Below are positions 22,620-34,167 of a stretch of 64,000 nt of DNA, one piece after another; within the stretch, counting starts at the first letter, position 1, and every line of letters starts with the position of its first letter. Location of the stretch: contig JADLZK010009181.1 in assembly GCA_015847255.1 (NCBI GenBank), positions 744,001 to 808,000 on the forward strand, written 5' to 3'. The notes under the pieces were generated by a model. It saw only the letters and a program-made list of their open reading frames with translations. It searched no databases and was not told where the DNA came from. The DNA comes from Hyparrhenia diplandra. Taxonomy: Eukaryota; Streptophyta; Magnoliopsida; Poales; Poaceae. The position numbers and the translations under genes were made by a program.

Positions 22620-24220
22620 GTTGCGGATCAGCGACACCAGCGGTACTAGCAAATGGATCCGCAGACATCAACGAGCGAGGCATCGAGACCACGAGGCCAA
22701 GAGAGCATTCTGGCTATCGATGGGGGTACAACCCCGATGCATAGGCCACTAGCTAGCTTGGGGGAGGACCCCCGCAGAGGTAAGTAATGTATTTTTCACG
22801 AATTTATTTATTTTCTTTCTTCCTTTCTTAAAAAAAAGAAGAAAAAAATGAATATGATAAAAACAACAAAAATATTTATTCCACTCCTATATGTGACTTA
22901 GGAATGCTTAAGTTTCTCTAAGTTGAAATGATGAATAGTTGCTCTGTCTATAATTCAGTTTGCACCTAGTTTATAACTCGAATTTTCTAATGTTTAAGTT
23001 TGTTGGCTAATATTGTCTTGTCCTAAAAACTTGATGATTTGTGGGTTTGCAAACACATGATCCTTTTCTAAGTTATTGCCTGATATGATATGGTACAAAT
23101 AGATCCTAATATGAATTCTTTCTAAGAGAAACTTGACATTCGGAGAATTTTATTTGCAAAATTAAAAAATGAAAAAGTTCCTCAATGATCATAAACACCT
23201 ACTAGAGCCATATGATATGCTTCATAGTCAAAACTTTAGACAATTGCTACTTGATTGAACTTTGAGCTTTGTCAAATTGTTTGTGACCTATGTTGAGATA
23301 CTTGTCATGCTCCCATGATCAAGATACACGTACACCTACCAAATAAAAGCCGACTCTTACACTAAGAGTTGCGCACAACATGCACTTTCCATCCACCAAA
23401 AATAATTGCTCCTTTGCATCACCATCATGATATCTCTATTCTCCAAATATTTTTCATGTGCCAAATAAAAAAAACATAAGGGCTATGTAAAAAAAGAAAG
23501 AAAATTCCATGCTAAGGAGCATGAGAAAAAAAAAGTGGACACGTGTCCAGTCAAATAAAAGATGACGTGCCAAAGAAGCCTGTCTAAAAAAATATAAAAT
23601 AAAAGAGGAGATAGCCCATATTCTTTCCAAAGGCATTACCACCCAAAAAGGAGAATCATGATGCATTAGAGTACCAAAATATATACACGTACTTCATATT
23701 CCACACATTTGCACATCTTGATCAAGGTTTATGACATGTTTCTCCATGTGGTTTCGTTTTTGACTTAGCAAACATAAGTGACACAAGTATGCCCCACTTT
23801 TTCCTACCCAAAACTCCACTCAAATAGCCTTGCATTGGTAGGCCACCAAAAAGTGAGGATATGCTCGATAAATCCAAATACAAATTGAGTGATCGAGTGA
23901 AATCATTCGAGGAACTTGTTTTATTCTCAAAACTTTATAAAACCTCCGGATGAATGGTTGATCAAAGAATGAATGACTAGTGTTTCTGTTAGAACCGTTC
24001 TATCTTACAATCACCCAAGAATTCCAGAAAATGTTATAAGCCCCCATGACTCAGGTAATTCGGATGGATGAAAAATATTTGACTTATTTAAACAACGGAA
24101 GAATACTTCGTTATAAACATGGTACACTATGAATTATATCGACATAGAAGCAACTCCTCATCAACAACCAAAACACTTAGCTATTTGCTCGGGGCGAGCA
24201 AAGGTTAAGCTTGGGAGACT
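22620..24220. other. 3' non-coding internal region of A with polypurine tract
   Basis: No gene. Contains ctagcttgggggaggaccc near 22750, a phrase that recurs in A and B. The last bases before the LTR, agcaaaggttaagcttgggagac (24198-24219), are the polypurine tract; B has the matching aagggtaagcttggggagt on the minus strand, and D has a similar one at 28204-28222. Confidence 0.6.
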
Positions 24221-25804
24221 TGTTGGCGGTCATTATCGACCACTTTATACAGCCAACTTATGTCTATTTCGTGAGAAACAGGTAAACTTATGTCACATAT
24301 ACCTTTACTACTAACCTAGTTCCACTTGTATTCGAAGAAAATATGTTTTGCAAGTTTAAAAAGTGGAAACAGGTGAAAGTGCGCCAAATAAAGATGGAAA
24401 GCGCAGCTGCAGAACCACGCTTTGTCCAAGGGAGGGCAAATAGGCCCAATCCATGCCAAACTAGGCCGTTGCACCACGAGGGACACGATCTACACCGGCC
24501 TAGAAGCCCACCGGTGAAAACGGTCATGAGGCAAAGGCTAGGCCGGGTGCAGCCGGACCCCTGGGTGCGCCGGCGCCCTGGTCGAGGTGGTTCAAGCAAA
24601 AATTCAAAAAAGTGAATTGTCCCGGGACTCAGCGGTGGTTGCATGCGGGGAACCCAAATTTGGGTGTGAAACCCGACCCTTCCCCTATATAAATAGATGG
24701 GTAGAGCTCCTCTTTAGAACACACCACACAAGAGCCTCTCTCCCTCCACTTGTTTCTTTTACCTTTTATTGGTTAGTATTAGGAGTTTGGCAAAATGTAG
24801 AAGATCAAGATCATCTTGGAGATACTTGGTATGATCAATATAATTTTCCTTATGTTGATCAATGCTATGCTCTTCATCTTGTTCTTATTCTTTATTTATC
24901 AATATAGCTAATCTTATGAACTAGAGTATAGTTCTTATGATATGATTTTAGCATATGAACCAGTATATAGTTTTCATGTGATGATCTTGTCATATAGAAC
25001 CTTATGCTTAATTTATCATACGTACATGTTTAGACCAAGAGCTAAGTTGAGATAATGAGTTCTTTCTTACGTTAGTCTTGATTGCTTGTCGGTTTGCGGG
25101 TTCATCGTCCGTCGTCATGACGGGTGCTCTAGTAGAGGACTCCTGATAAAGATGGATGTTCCTAGCCAACGCTAGAGTAGTAGTCGATAGCGTAGATGTG
25201 GTGTCTAGGCTATAGGCTACATTCGTTTGCTGTTTAGCCCACGGTACTGAGGTAGGCGGCAAGTGGTGACAGCCCTATCCATCCTTTGTACTCCTCCACG
25301 TTCGGTTAGAGAGTAGAGCTGGAGACCGGCATCACCTGGTAGACCAGGTGCGATCCGGTGCTCGAAGTAAGCCAATAGTGACTGAGGTTATCTTAAGCTA
25401 GAATCTCTAACGGTATAAAGCATGTGTGTATATATGCTCTCTTAACATAGCTATTTAGGATATGCCTGCTCCTTGTTAGATTTATTTATCCTTGAGATTG
25501 GTTCAAGTGTGTGTGTCAAGTTATCCTTTACTTACCATGTTATATCTCTGCTATGAACTTTGGTCTATTATACAGTCATGCTATCTTGTCCATGTTCATG
25601 TTAGAGACTTTTACACCATTCCTTCCTTTGGGAAAATATAAATAATGATACCCTGAATACTTTTGGGTGAAATGTTATGATGATAGATCCATGCACTTGC
25701 GGATTGACCTTTGCAACATATGAATCCATCTATCACCGGTGTTTCTTGGCATTGTCGCTAGGGATAATATCTATCTCTAGTGATGACGCTAAGAAACGCC
25801 AACA
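24221..25804 (+). repeat. A 3' LTR
   Basis: Begins tgttggcggtcattatcgac and ends gctaagaaacgccaaca. It aligns with the B LTR (57838-59539, reverse) over most of its length, including gggaaaatataaataatgat near the end. A TATA box, cctatataaatagatgg, is at 24692-24708. B has the same box in the same place on the minus strand. The next base, 25805, is in C pol. Confidence 0.85.
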
Positions 25805-26480
25805 AGCTATAATAGTAGAAAGAGAAGAGTACGAACACAAATACAAAGTACAGAGGCCAGTCTACTATATAAGTGAGGTTCTTTTAGAATCAAAAGCTAG
25901 ATACCCTCAAATTCAGAAGCTACTCTATGCTATATTGATTACATCAAGAAAGCTACGACACTACTTTGATGGGCACAACATAACAGTGGTGACAGACTTC
26001 CCACTAGACGACATATTAAGAAACAAGGATTCTACAGGAAAAATATCAAAATGGGCAGTCGAACTAGGCTCCATCAATCTACAATTCACTCCAAGAAAGG
26101 CCATCAAATCTTAGGCCCTCATGGACTTCATCACAGAATGGATAGAACTTCCGGCAACCTCGCCCGGAAGTCATCAAAGATCACTGGAAAATGTACTTTG
26201 ATGGATCACTAAAACTAGGCAGTGCAGGTGCGGGAGCACTCTTCATATCACTAGAACGAAAACAACTCAAGTATGTGCTACAGATACTCGGCCTCGCAAC
26301 AAATAATGAGGCAGAATATCAAGCCCTCATACATGGACTAAAAATAGCAAGCTCGCTCGAATCAAGACATTGCTAGTCTACGACGACTCCGCGAGTAGTC
26401 ATCAACCAGGTCAACAAAGATTGGGACAGCACCAAAGATAACATGGGAGCATCTTGCATGGTGGTACGAAAACTAGAGAA
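25805..26480 (+). pseudogene. C RNase H, two domains
   Basis: The first RNase H remnant reads [34 protein letters not shown] and [11 protein letters not shown] (25840-26010), the C-terminal part of the gypsy RNase H. It is followed by the linker FTPRKAIKS and, after a TAG at 26112-26114, DFITEWIE. The second, archaeal-type RNase H starts at about 26191 with MYFDGSLKLGSAGAG and has NNEAEYQALIHGLKIASSL. The TAG stands where relatives (and T1) have CAG in KSQAL. Integrase follows at once in the usual Tat order. Confidence 0.8.
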
Positions 26481-27199
26481 GAACTTCCACGGTTTGGAAA
26501 TCCTGCATGTCCTGTGAGATTCAAACGTCGCAGCAGATATCCTGGCAAAGCTAGGATCAGACAGAGTAGAAGTTCCCCCAGGAGTATTCGTGCAAGAGCT
26601 TACAACTCCCTCCATCAAGGAACCCATGCATTGATGAACCGCAGAAGGAACCAACCCCGGATGCGGCCAACCAAGTCAAGAACATAGAACCCGCACCCAA
26701 AACATGGATGCAAGATTTCATTAACTACATCGAGAAAACAAACTACTAGAGGACAAAACTAAAGCCACCAGGGTTGCAAGAAGTAAAAATTATGCCCCTG
26801 GTAGGAAATAAGCTATACAAAAGAGTCGCATCCTCTCGAGTTCTTCTCAAATGTGTTACACCACAAGAAGGAAGGGAAATCCTGGAAGAAGTCCACTTAG
26901 GGTGCTGCGGAAATCACGCGGCCTCAAGAACCTTAGTGGGTAAAGTATTCAGAATGGGATTTTACTGGCCAACAGCGCTCAAAGATGCAGAAGAACTGGA
27001 TAGAAAATGCAAAAACTGCCAGATGTTCACAAGACAAGCTCATGTCCCAGCCCACAACCTGATATGCATCCCCCCGCATGGCCTTTCTCATGATGGGGGC
27101 TAGATCAAGTGGGACCACTCAAGAAAGCAAAAGGACGATTCGAGTACATATTCATGGCAATTGATAAATTCACCAAATGGATAGAATACAAGCCACTTT
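26481..27199 (+). pseudogene. C integrase, N-terminal half
   Basis: 26510-26760 is the poorly conserved linker between RNase H and integrase, in several frames. From 26774 the frame reads KLYKRVASSRVLLKCVTPQE, then VHLGCCGNHAASRTL, FYWPTALKDAEELDRKCKNC; these are the two His and two Cys of the zinc-binding domain. After a frameshift near 27100 the core begins (WGLDQVGPL-like, then FMAIDKFTKWIEYKPL). It is cut at 27199 by element D. Confidence 0.8.
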
Positions 27200-27560
27200 T
27201 GTTGGTATATTTTATGAGCACATAGATAAAGATCCGTAAGCGCACGAATACCGTTGTAGCATTCATCTGGAGGTTTTAAATATCGTATCCACAGGGAAAC
27301 GTGTGAGGATGACTATGGTCTAACTTAACCCAGAGCAGCACAAGACTTAAGAACGTTGAGAGCATAAAGGGGATCACCAAAGTCTTCTCCCCCTTATCTT
27401 GATAAGCTATGTCTTCTACTATTCTATCTGGGGACAATTATCTAGGGAAAGACACCAACAGAGGATGCTTGGCCTAGTAACTAAATCCCACTATATAAAC
27501 CTACAGACGGGAGGTGGACTACAAAGGACTCAATAGGATGTCACTCCCACGATCTACCAC
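27200..27560 (-). repeat. D left LTR, partial
   Basis: Matches 32219-32553 closely (tgttggtatattttatgagc, cccagagcagcacaagactt, gatctaccac). It has 28 bases near 27225 that the right LTR lacks. It stops at ctaccac, where the right LTR continues for another 870 bp. Confidence 0.85.
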
Positions 27561-28029
27561 TAACAAGAAGAGAGATCCGTTAAGCCTGCGCTTAGAGAAA
27601 CCATCATAGAAAGCTCGTCAGCTAAAGTGGCCAACCACTAATGCTTAACTAGTTTCACTAGCTTTGTTGTCTATTTTAGTTCAATAGGATTTGAAGAACC
27701 AAGAGAAGTAAGACATGACATAGTCGCGGCATATGTCCATTCAATAAGCCTTTGCCCCAACGGTCATCATCATCAATGCTCCGGCAAAGGAAGGCTCGCA
27801 CCACCACTGCTTTGTCTACCTCACTTCAACACCTCCAAGAGACTATGTCAACATCTAGCTTGGGGAGTGCAACCCCCGATTATCGAGATAAGTATCTCTT
27901 CCCTATATTAGCTAGATATGTTTGCTTTATGAAAAGAAATAAAAAAGATGCATAACCATAAGAAACCAAATAAAGAGTTTAAGATATATATGTTAGTAAA
28001 GTGCGATCTTTAAGTTTGCTTTAAATAAA

Positions 28030-28131
28030 TAAATATGGATGAGAATTCTTGTTTGAATGCATGTGTTAGGCTGAAGTTAGAATAGTCCACTCTAATATGG
28101 ATGAGAATTCTTGTTTGAATGCATGTGTACT
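28030..28131. repeat. Direct repeat pair in the fold-back spacer
   Basis: The phrase atatggatgagaattcttg, with the next 16 bases, occurs at about 28031 and 28096. Confidence 0.8.
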
Positions 28132-28195
28132 TTTGAGGCATGAAAGCATAGTAGCAACTCCCCGATCCATTGCTAAGCTTGGCTTTGCTAGGGAC

Positions 28196-28258
28196 TAGCA
28201 AAGGGTAAGCTTGGGGAGCTTGTTGATGCTTGTTATCATATAAAATCTATAGTCAAAC
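28196..28258 (+). other. Plus-oriented polypurine tract and LTR start inside D
   Basis: agcaaagggtaagcttgggg is followed by tgttgatgcttgttatcata and about 16 more LTR bases. This is the 3' junction of D (internal to LTR) but in the orientation opposite to D, ending abruptly at 28258. Compare the right end of D, 33390-33426, in reverse complement. Confidence 0.75.
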
Positions 28259-28712
28259 TTAAAGATCGCACTTTACTAACATATATATCTTAAACTCTTT
28301 ATTTGGTTTCTTATGGTTATGCATCTTTTTATTTCTTTTCATAAAGCAAACATATCTAGCTAATATAGGGAAGAGATACTTATCTCGATAATCGGGGTTG
28401 CACTCTCCCAAGCTAGATGTTGACATAGTCTCTTGGAGGTGGAAGTGAGACAACAAAGTGGTGGTGCGATCCTTCCTTCTTTGGAGCATTGATGATGATG
28501 ACTGTTGGGGTAGTGCTCTATCGAATGGACATATGCCGCGACTATGTCATGTCTTACTTCTCTTGGTTCTTCAAATCCTATTGAACTAAAATAGACAACA
28601 AAGCTAGTGAAACTAGTTAAGCGTTAGTGGTTGGCCACTTTAGCTGACCAGCTTTCTATGATGGTTTCTCTAGCGAGAGGCTTAACTGGATGGATCTCTC
28701 TTCTTTTATATT

Positions 28713-30657
28713 TTTATGCATGCGAGAAAGCTATGATGTAGAAAATGTAACTTGATGAAAATGCATATTTATTTTTTGGCACCACGGTGAATATCCCCGT
28801 AGGGTTTATGCCACAGGATTATTCACATGGGGCTTAAAGTTTTTCAATGCAATGCAACCAACAAACATTTTTATTCTCTTTTCTCATGCAGTGTTAATGT
28901 AGAAATGTAAACATGCTATGCATTGCGAGAAATTAAATATGGATAACTACCGATCTTACCTTCCGGCGAGGGTTCAGTGTTTTAAGTCCTTGAACAAGAC
29001 TTCTTACCTTGTCACACCTTGATTGCATCATCGATCTTGAGCAAAGCATTTCCTTGGATGGTGATGGCGTCACCCATGTTCTTGGTTTGTCCAGCAATTC
29101 AAAGTGAAGCCTTGATAGTGGAAGCTGGCAGCATCTTGTTTAGTGTGCATGCTTGTGGTTCGGGGTGTCCACTTGTAGAAGTCGGGAGGAGTGGAAGACT
29201 CCTCCATATTTTGCTCGAGGTGTGTCATGCTTACAAAGACAAGGTAGAGATCAAGTGCATGGGCTCTGTTGGTGGAAAAACACCAATAGAACCAAAAGTT
29301 TGTTCATTCTACTCTAACCTTGGGCACATTGAACAAGATAATATTTTTTATGTTCTATTCATTTATAACAAGAGTGATGAGATCAGAAGATGAGCATGAA
29401 TATAGCATTTAAATGTGTTTAACAGGAATGTTGAGAGATCAAGAGTATGGTGCTAGGAACAACTAGAGAGCTAAACATGTTGAGTTAGTAAGGTTGGATC
29501 AAGTAAGGTTGTAACTCAAAACATGTTTGACTCTTTCATTTATGAGCATGCCATGATTAAGGAAAAGTTTTTAATGACAACTTACCTCAAGATGTTACCT
29601 TTATTATTGGAGCATGGTGACACTTGTAACATCTTGTGGTGATCCTTTCCTTGAAGTTTCCTTTATTTGGCTTCGAGTGTATGTTCACGGCACTTGTCTT
29701 CTCTCGACCACTCATTCCGATGTGTGGAGTGACAGGGGCATGTGAGGAGGATGAGCATGGCTGGATCATCTTTTGTGCATTTGACCCTCCTTCTCCATGT
29801 GTTGATCATTCTTGAGTTCCTCCTTGAGTGAGTGCTTTTGATTGTAGATGTTGTTTGTGGTACTCCTCTTCTTCCTCTTTGTTCATGGGGATCTCTCCTA
29901 TCCATGAGCTGTGTCTTTCCTTGTGCATGGTTATTGAAGTTCATGGATCTTGCTCCTTCCCCGTGTGAGTTCAGTTCACCTCGGGGCCTCCCCAAGCTTA
30001 TTTGAAAGTTTCTTCTTTTTTTGCAGGGGTTAGTCCAACAAAATATACTAGCATCTACTACAGCATACTATTGGCTCAAAAATCAACCTAGACACACCAT
30101 GTCTAATTTGATTTAAGAGGGCATTTTAACCTAAGCACCACGCTTAATTTAAAAGGCCTTTGAAGATAAGATCATCATTCCTAAACTAGGCACCATGCTT
30201 CATTTAAGAGATGTATGAACCTGTTCCAAACCTTAGCATACTAAAGCAGACACAAGGTAACATGAAAGCATTATAGAGATTTACTCAAAAGAGATGAAAG
30301 AGCATGATCATAATCTAGCAGATTCAGCATGTCTTAAAGGTAGAGACAACCAAGATTGTGTAGCAACATGATAAAAGATGTTTCTATGCAAATGTTTCAA
30401 TGTTGCGCAAAGATTGGTTGGACATACCTTGCAATGTCATCCTTCGTTCTTTTTGCTCCAAACCTAGAATGGTTAGTAACAGAAATACCCAAAGGAATAT
30501 TTTCACATTCATATCTCTATGCTCATTTCACAAGGAAAAGTAATTGCCCATATTATTTCTCAAGAATGCTTGTTTTAGGACAACAAGCTCGTCCATGGGA
30601 AAACTTTGGTTTAGGACTCAAGATGGTGAAGTGGTTTCCCTCACAACACCACCTATC
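28713..30657. other. D internal region without a supported gene
   Basis: Minus-strand texture with scattered short frames only. Around 29985-30040 the phrase cctccccaagctt and tgcaggggttagtccaac matches phrases in A and B, so D shares its internal frame with those two. 30160-30300 carries the caccatgcttcatttaa word also found in A (about 20110) and B (about 62040). Confidence 0.55.
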
Positions 30658-30969
30658 TCACGATTCATGACAACGGGATCTAGAATATTTATGGTAGATG
30701 AACGCATCCACAACCTCCCTTTCAAAATCTATAGGAGGAGGGAGCATGAGGGGGTTGAAAGTCTCAGATATGGCAGTGTTGGAGAGACTAATTATTTCAG
30801 GAGATTTCTCATATGAGCATGGACTAGATGAAGTGTCTATGGTATAATCTCCATGCTCATAGATGTCATCTTCCTTCTCAAACTCCAAGGTTGGTTCTTC
30901 ATGAATGTCTAAAATCTCCTTAGGTTGGATGTCTTCTCTTGGGGTGATATCGTCTAAGATCTCATCCAT
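30658..30969 (-). pseudogene. D gag tail
   Basis: A 103-codon acidic frame, MDEILDDITPRED at its start and VVDAFIYHKYSRSR at its end. It follows the main gag frame after a frameshift between about 31080 and 31200, since the upstream bases continue in this frame without a stop. It has no recognised domain; the acidic composition fits the C-terminal extension of Athila gag proteins. Confidence 0.5.
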
Positions 30970-31082
30970 CCATTCAATGGCTGTAGCACATAGTTCTTTA
31001 AATTCCTCTAGCCATTGTTGCTGTTCTACTTGGCCTTCCTGGTGGTCTTGATGATTCCTATGCTTGGATTGTTCTAATGGAT

Positions 31083-32060
31083 CTATAGGGTCATCATGAG
31101 TCTTAGGAAATAGAACATACGAGGATTTATCGAGCTCAAGGACAGGTTTAGAGATGGGTTCGAATGAGTCGTCTTGTCCTTGAGTTTTCTAAGAGACTCA
31201 TCCTTGAGAGAATTTGAAATAGGTTCACTTGGAGGTCTCTTTTGTGGACGAGAGTTTGTTGTTCTCCCAAAATCACCGAGGTTACCCTCGATTTCATAAG
31301 GGTCTTCCAAAGGTGGAATTTCTTCTTCCTTTGGGAGATTTTGGGGTATTGATGGTTCGGGGTGGATAGCTAAATCTTGGGATTGGAGTAGTTGTGATTT
31401 AGCTATCGTAACTTCCACTTCTTGAGTAGCGGATGAGTCCTTCTCTACCTCAAAGAGTTTAATACGCTTGCTAAGCCGAGGGTTACGCCCACTGATCATC
31501 TCAATCTTATCCCAAGCTTTGTCAGCATCTAGATAGAGAAAAGCTCCTTTCGAGGCCATATCTAGAGATTCCCTAGAGTTCTTGCTTAGACCAAGGTAAA
31601 AGTGTGTAAGGCACACATCGGTTGGAAGTCTAAGGTTTGGGCCAGTGAAGATGATGTCATAACAACGAGTCCAAGATGCACTAAGGGATTCTCCTTCTAG
31701 TTGTTTAAAGTTTATAATCTGATCCCAAAGGCTGGCCACTCTAGGGGTGGAGAAGAATTTTAAGACAAAGTCTGAGCATAATGCTCCCCAATCTCCTTTC
31801 ATACTCCCTACATTATGTATGTACCACTGTTTAGCTTTTCCTGTCAAAGAGAACGGAAATAGCTTCCATCGTATGGTATTATCAGACACACCTTCTATGT
31901 GGACGGTGTTACAAATAAGATTAAGCTCTCGTAGGTGTGTGTATGGGTTGGGTTTATCTTCTCCTGAGAAGGATAGCTTCCGAACCATGTCTATAAGATC
32001 CGGATCCGGCTCATAGGCAGGTGCTAGGATAGGCTCAAGATTAGTGCCTATAGCTTGCAT
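31083..32060 (-). CDS. D gag (Retrotrans_gag)
   Basis: The frame is open from within the LTR/PBS (32255), but ATG at 32060-32058 (MQAIGTNLEPILAP) is the likely start, since the upstream codons translate the PBS. The product is 325 residues. Residues 25-165 have the capsid pattern: KPNPYTHLRELNLICNTV, RWKLFPFSLTGKAKQWY, VLKFFSTPRVASLWDQI, LEGESLSASWTRC. The C-terminal part is Glu/Pro/Lys-rich. Gag builds the cytoplasmic particle. It is the best-preserved frame among the Athila-type elements here; the C-terminus is frameshifted (see 30658-30969). No pol follows. Confidence 0.8.
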   Translation of the reverse strand: MQAIGTNLEPILAPAYEPDPDLIDMVRKLSFSGEDKPNPYTHLRELNLICNTVHIEGVSDNTIRWKLFPFSLTGKAKQWYIHNVGSMKGDWGALCSDFVLKFFSTPRVASLWDQIINFKQLEGESLSASWTRCYDIIFTGPNLRLPTDVCLTHFYLGLSKNSRESLDMASKGAFLYLDADKAWDKIEMISGRNPRLSKRIKLFEVEKDSSATQEVEVTIAKSQLLQSQDLAIHPEPSIPQNLPKEEEIPPLEDPYEIEGNLGDFGRTTNSRPQKRPPSEPISNSLKDESLRKLKDKTTHSNPSLNLSLSSINPRMFYFLRLMMTL

Positions 32061-32193
32061 CCACGGGTGTGGAATATTTATAGATAGGAGTGGAATCCAT
32101 AATGAAAAATAAAAGAAAAGGGTAAAAGGGGTAAAAGGATAAAAGAATATGGTACAAGGATAAGATAGATTCAAAGTCAACTCAGCAACCGTT

Positions 32194-32211
32194 TCCCCGG
32201 CAACGGAGCCA
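32194..32211 (-). other. D primer-binding site
   Basis: In element sense tggctccgttgccgggga, seven bases inside the 5' LTR. It differs at one base from the tRNA-Asp-type PBS (tggcgccgttgccgggga) used by Athila elements. Confidence 0.8.
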
Positions 32212-32218
32212 GAAAGCT

Positions 32219-33426
32219 TGTTGGTATATTTTATGAGCACCGTTGTAGCTTTCACTTGGAGGTTTTAAATATCATATCCACAGGGAAACATGTGAGGATG
32301 ACTATGGTCTAACTTAACCCAGAGCAGCACAAGACTTACGAAAGTTGAGAGAGCATAAAGGGGATCACCAAAGTCTTCTCCCCCTTATCTTGATAAGCTA
32401 TGTCTTCTCTTTTGTTCTATCTGGGGACAATTATCTAGGGAAAGACACCAATAGAGGATGCTTGGCCTAGTAACTAAATCCCACTATATAAACCTATAGA
32501 TGGGAGGTGGACTACAAAGGACTCAACAGGATGTCACTCCCGCGATCTACCACCGATCCAGAAAGCAGGGTGCACCTAAGGAGATACCCCAGCCTAAGCA
32601 CCACGCTTACACTATGGATATTACTCTAACCTACGGCCGTAGATTAAAGCACCCAAAAGAGACTCGCTAGATCAGAAGAACAATATGAACAATTTTGCTT
32701 AACAAAATAAGAAGAAAGTTACCAGAGTAATTCCAAGCGTAGATTAACTTTCACCAAGGTACAAGTCATAGAGGTAGCACCGATAGGCCGGTACCTCCTC
32801 CAATTCCTTCCCTCTCTCTATCTCTCTTGTTCTAAAGACTAGATCTAGATGAGATCTAGTCCCCTCTTGAATGCTAGCTCTAATTCTAGTCTAGTTCTAG
32901 TCTAGATCTAGAGGAGACTTAGGGTCTATGCCTATTGATAATACAATGAATAATGAATTAGGGTTTCACCTGGGATCTGGTTATATTGTCCGGTGGGATG
33001 AATATGAGCCATTAGATCAAACCGACTTAAATCAATGGCAAATATTGTTTTCTAGGTCGGTTGGGATATCTTCTAGAATATTCCTGAAGCTAAGCTTGAT
33101 TGGTTGACCTAGGGGCACGGGCGTGCCCGTGGTGGGCACGGGCGTGCCCTCACCGTGGCCTCCTCGCCCACTCTTCGTCGTGTGATCTTCTGGTGTCTTC
33201 CGGAGTCTTCTTTTCCACGTTTGGCATTGGAATTCGATCGGGACATGTCCTCAACTCGTATGACTTGATGACTCTCGTTGTTTTCTGTTTAGTCCCTAAC
33301 AATATACAATTCACCAAAACTCATGGAATTCTATTAGATAAACCCCTAGATTTATGTTTGAATTAAATTTTGGTCCATTTCTCATGTTGGTTGACTATAG
33401 ATTTTATATGATAACAAGCATCAACA
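32219..33426 (-). repeat. D 5' LTR, complete
   Basis: Begins tgttggtatattttatgagc on the plus strand and ends gataacaagcatcaaca. Contains a CT-rich leader region near 32800-32840 (ccttccctctctctatctctc) and an unusual ctagatctag-rich stretch at 32840-32920. Next base 33427 is C integrase. Confidence 0.85.
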
Positions 33427-34167
33427 ACTGGTCAAATATAGCTCTACAAAGGCAGTAGAGTTCATCCAAAAGATCATGCATAGATTCGGCATGACAAATA
33501 GAATCATCATAGACCTGGGATCACCCTTCACAGCAATAGAATTCGTATCATGGGCTCAAGGCTGCGACATCAACATCGACGATGCATGTTAGCACATCCA
33601 CAAGCCAACGGGCAAGTCGAAAGAGCCAACGGTCGATACTGTTGGGCTGAAACCAAGGCTATTAGAAGAACTACAAGATTATGGAGGAAAATGGATAGAA
33701 GAACTACCCAAAGGAGTCTGGGGGTTAAGAACCCAAGTCAGTAGAGCAACAGGCCAATCTCCATTTTTTCTGGTATATGGATCAGAAGCAATATCACTAG
33801 CAGAGCTCATATGGAATTCTCCAAAGATCGAACAATATGACGAAGGAGAAGCTGAACAAACAAGAAGATTGGAAATTGACTGCATAGAAGAAGCAAGAAT
33901 AAACACCACTCTTCAATCAGCCTGATACCTACAAGGACTAAGGAGATACTATGACAAAAGTACTCAACCAAGAAGCTTCCAAATTGGAGATTCAGTACTC
34001 AAAAGGATACAAAAACCGATGGAAGACACAAGCTACTCAGTCCCTGGGTAGGACCATACAAGATAGCAAGAGTACTCGGGCCTGGAACATATGAACTTAT
34101 GACCATGGAAGACATACCAGTGAGAAACACATGGCACATCAGCCAACTCAAGAAGTTCTACACATAG
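33427..34167 (+). pseudogene. C integrase, C-terminal half
   Basis: Continues the core cut at 27199: VKYSSTKAVEFIQKIMHRFG, TNRIIIDLGSPFTAIEF (second Asp region), then in another frame AHPQANGQVERANG with the catalytic Glu (33577-33620). Later ATGQSPFFLVYGSEA and YYDKSTQPRSFQIGD lead to the C-terminal region ending MEDIPVRNTWHISQLKKFYT with TAG at 34165-34167. Stops include a TGA after TLQSA (about 33922), where relatives have CGA (Arg). Confidence 0.8.

Larger units (their letters stand above)
19029..25804 (+). mobile_element. A: Athila-type LTR element, 5' truncated
   Basis: Only a 3' LTR (24221-25804) is present, preceded by a purine tract and a ~5 kb internal region with an ATHILA-like ORF. 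No gag or pol was seen. Blocks of the internal region and the whole LTR align in reverse orientation with element B (57838-64000), for example aggcccaaggtccatgtaca near 19140 and ctagcttggggaggacc near 19840. Homology to B starts near 19080, next to the CACTA end. The 3' LTR abuts pol of element C at 25805, so A probably inserted into C, with the 5' parts of both later lost. Confidence 0.75.
27561..28712. repeat. Large inverted repeat (fold-back) at the 3' end of D
   Basis: 27561-28016 is the reverse complement of about 28259-28712, with a 242-bp spacer. Markers: catcatcatcaatgctcc near 27765 against ggagcattgatgatgatga near 28483, and gattatcgagataagtatct (27878) against agatacttatctcgataatc (28375). 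The spacer ends with a polypurine tract and 36 bases of LTR start in plus orientation. Differences between arms are few by eye. Confidence 0.85.
27200..33426 (-). mobile_element. D: Athila-type gag-only LTR element, inserted in C integrase
   Basis: The right LTR (32219-33426) is complete and is the 5' LTR in element sense; a PBS and gag follow on the minus strand. The left LTR is incomplete: 27200-27560 matches the right LTR start, then an inverted piece of D itself follows. Flanks in C are acttt on the left and actgg on the right, an imperfect match to a 5-bp duplication. No protease, RT or integrase is present, so D would need proteins from another element. Confidence 0.85.
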
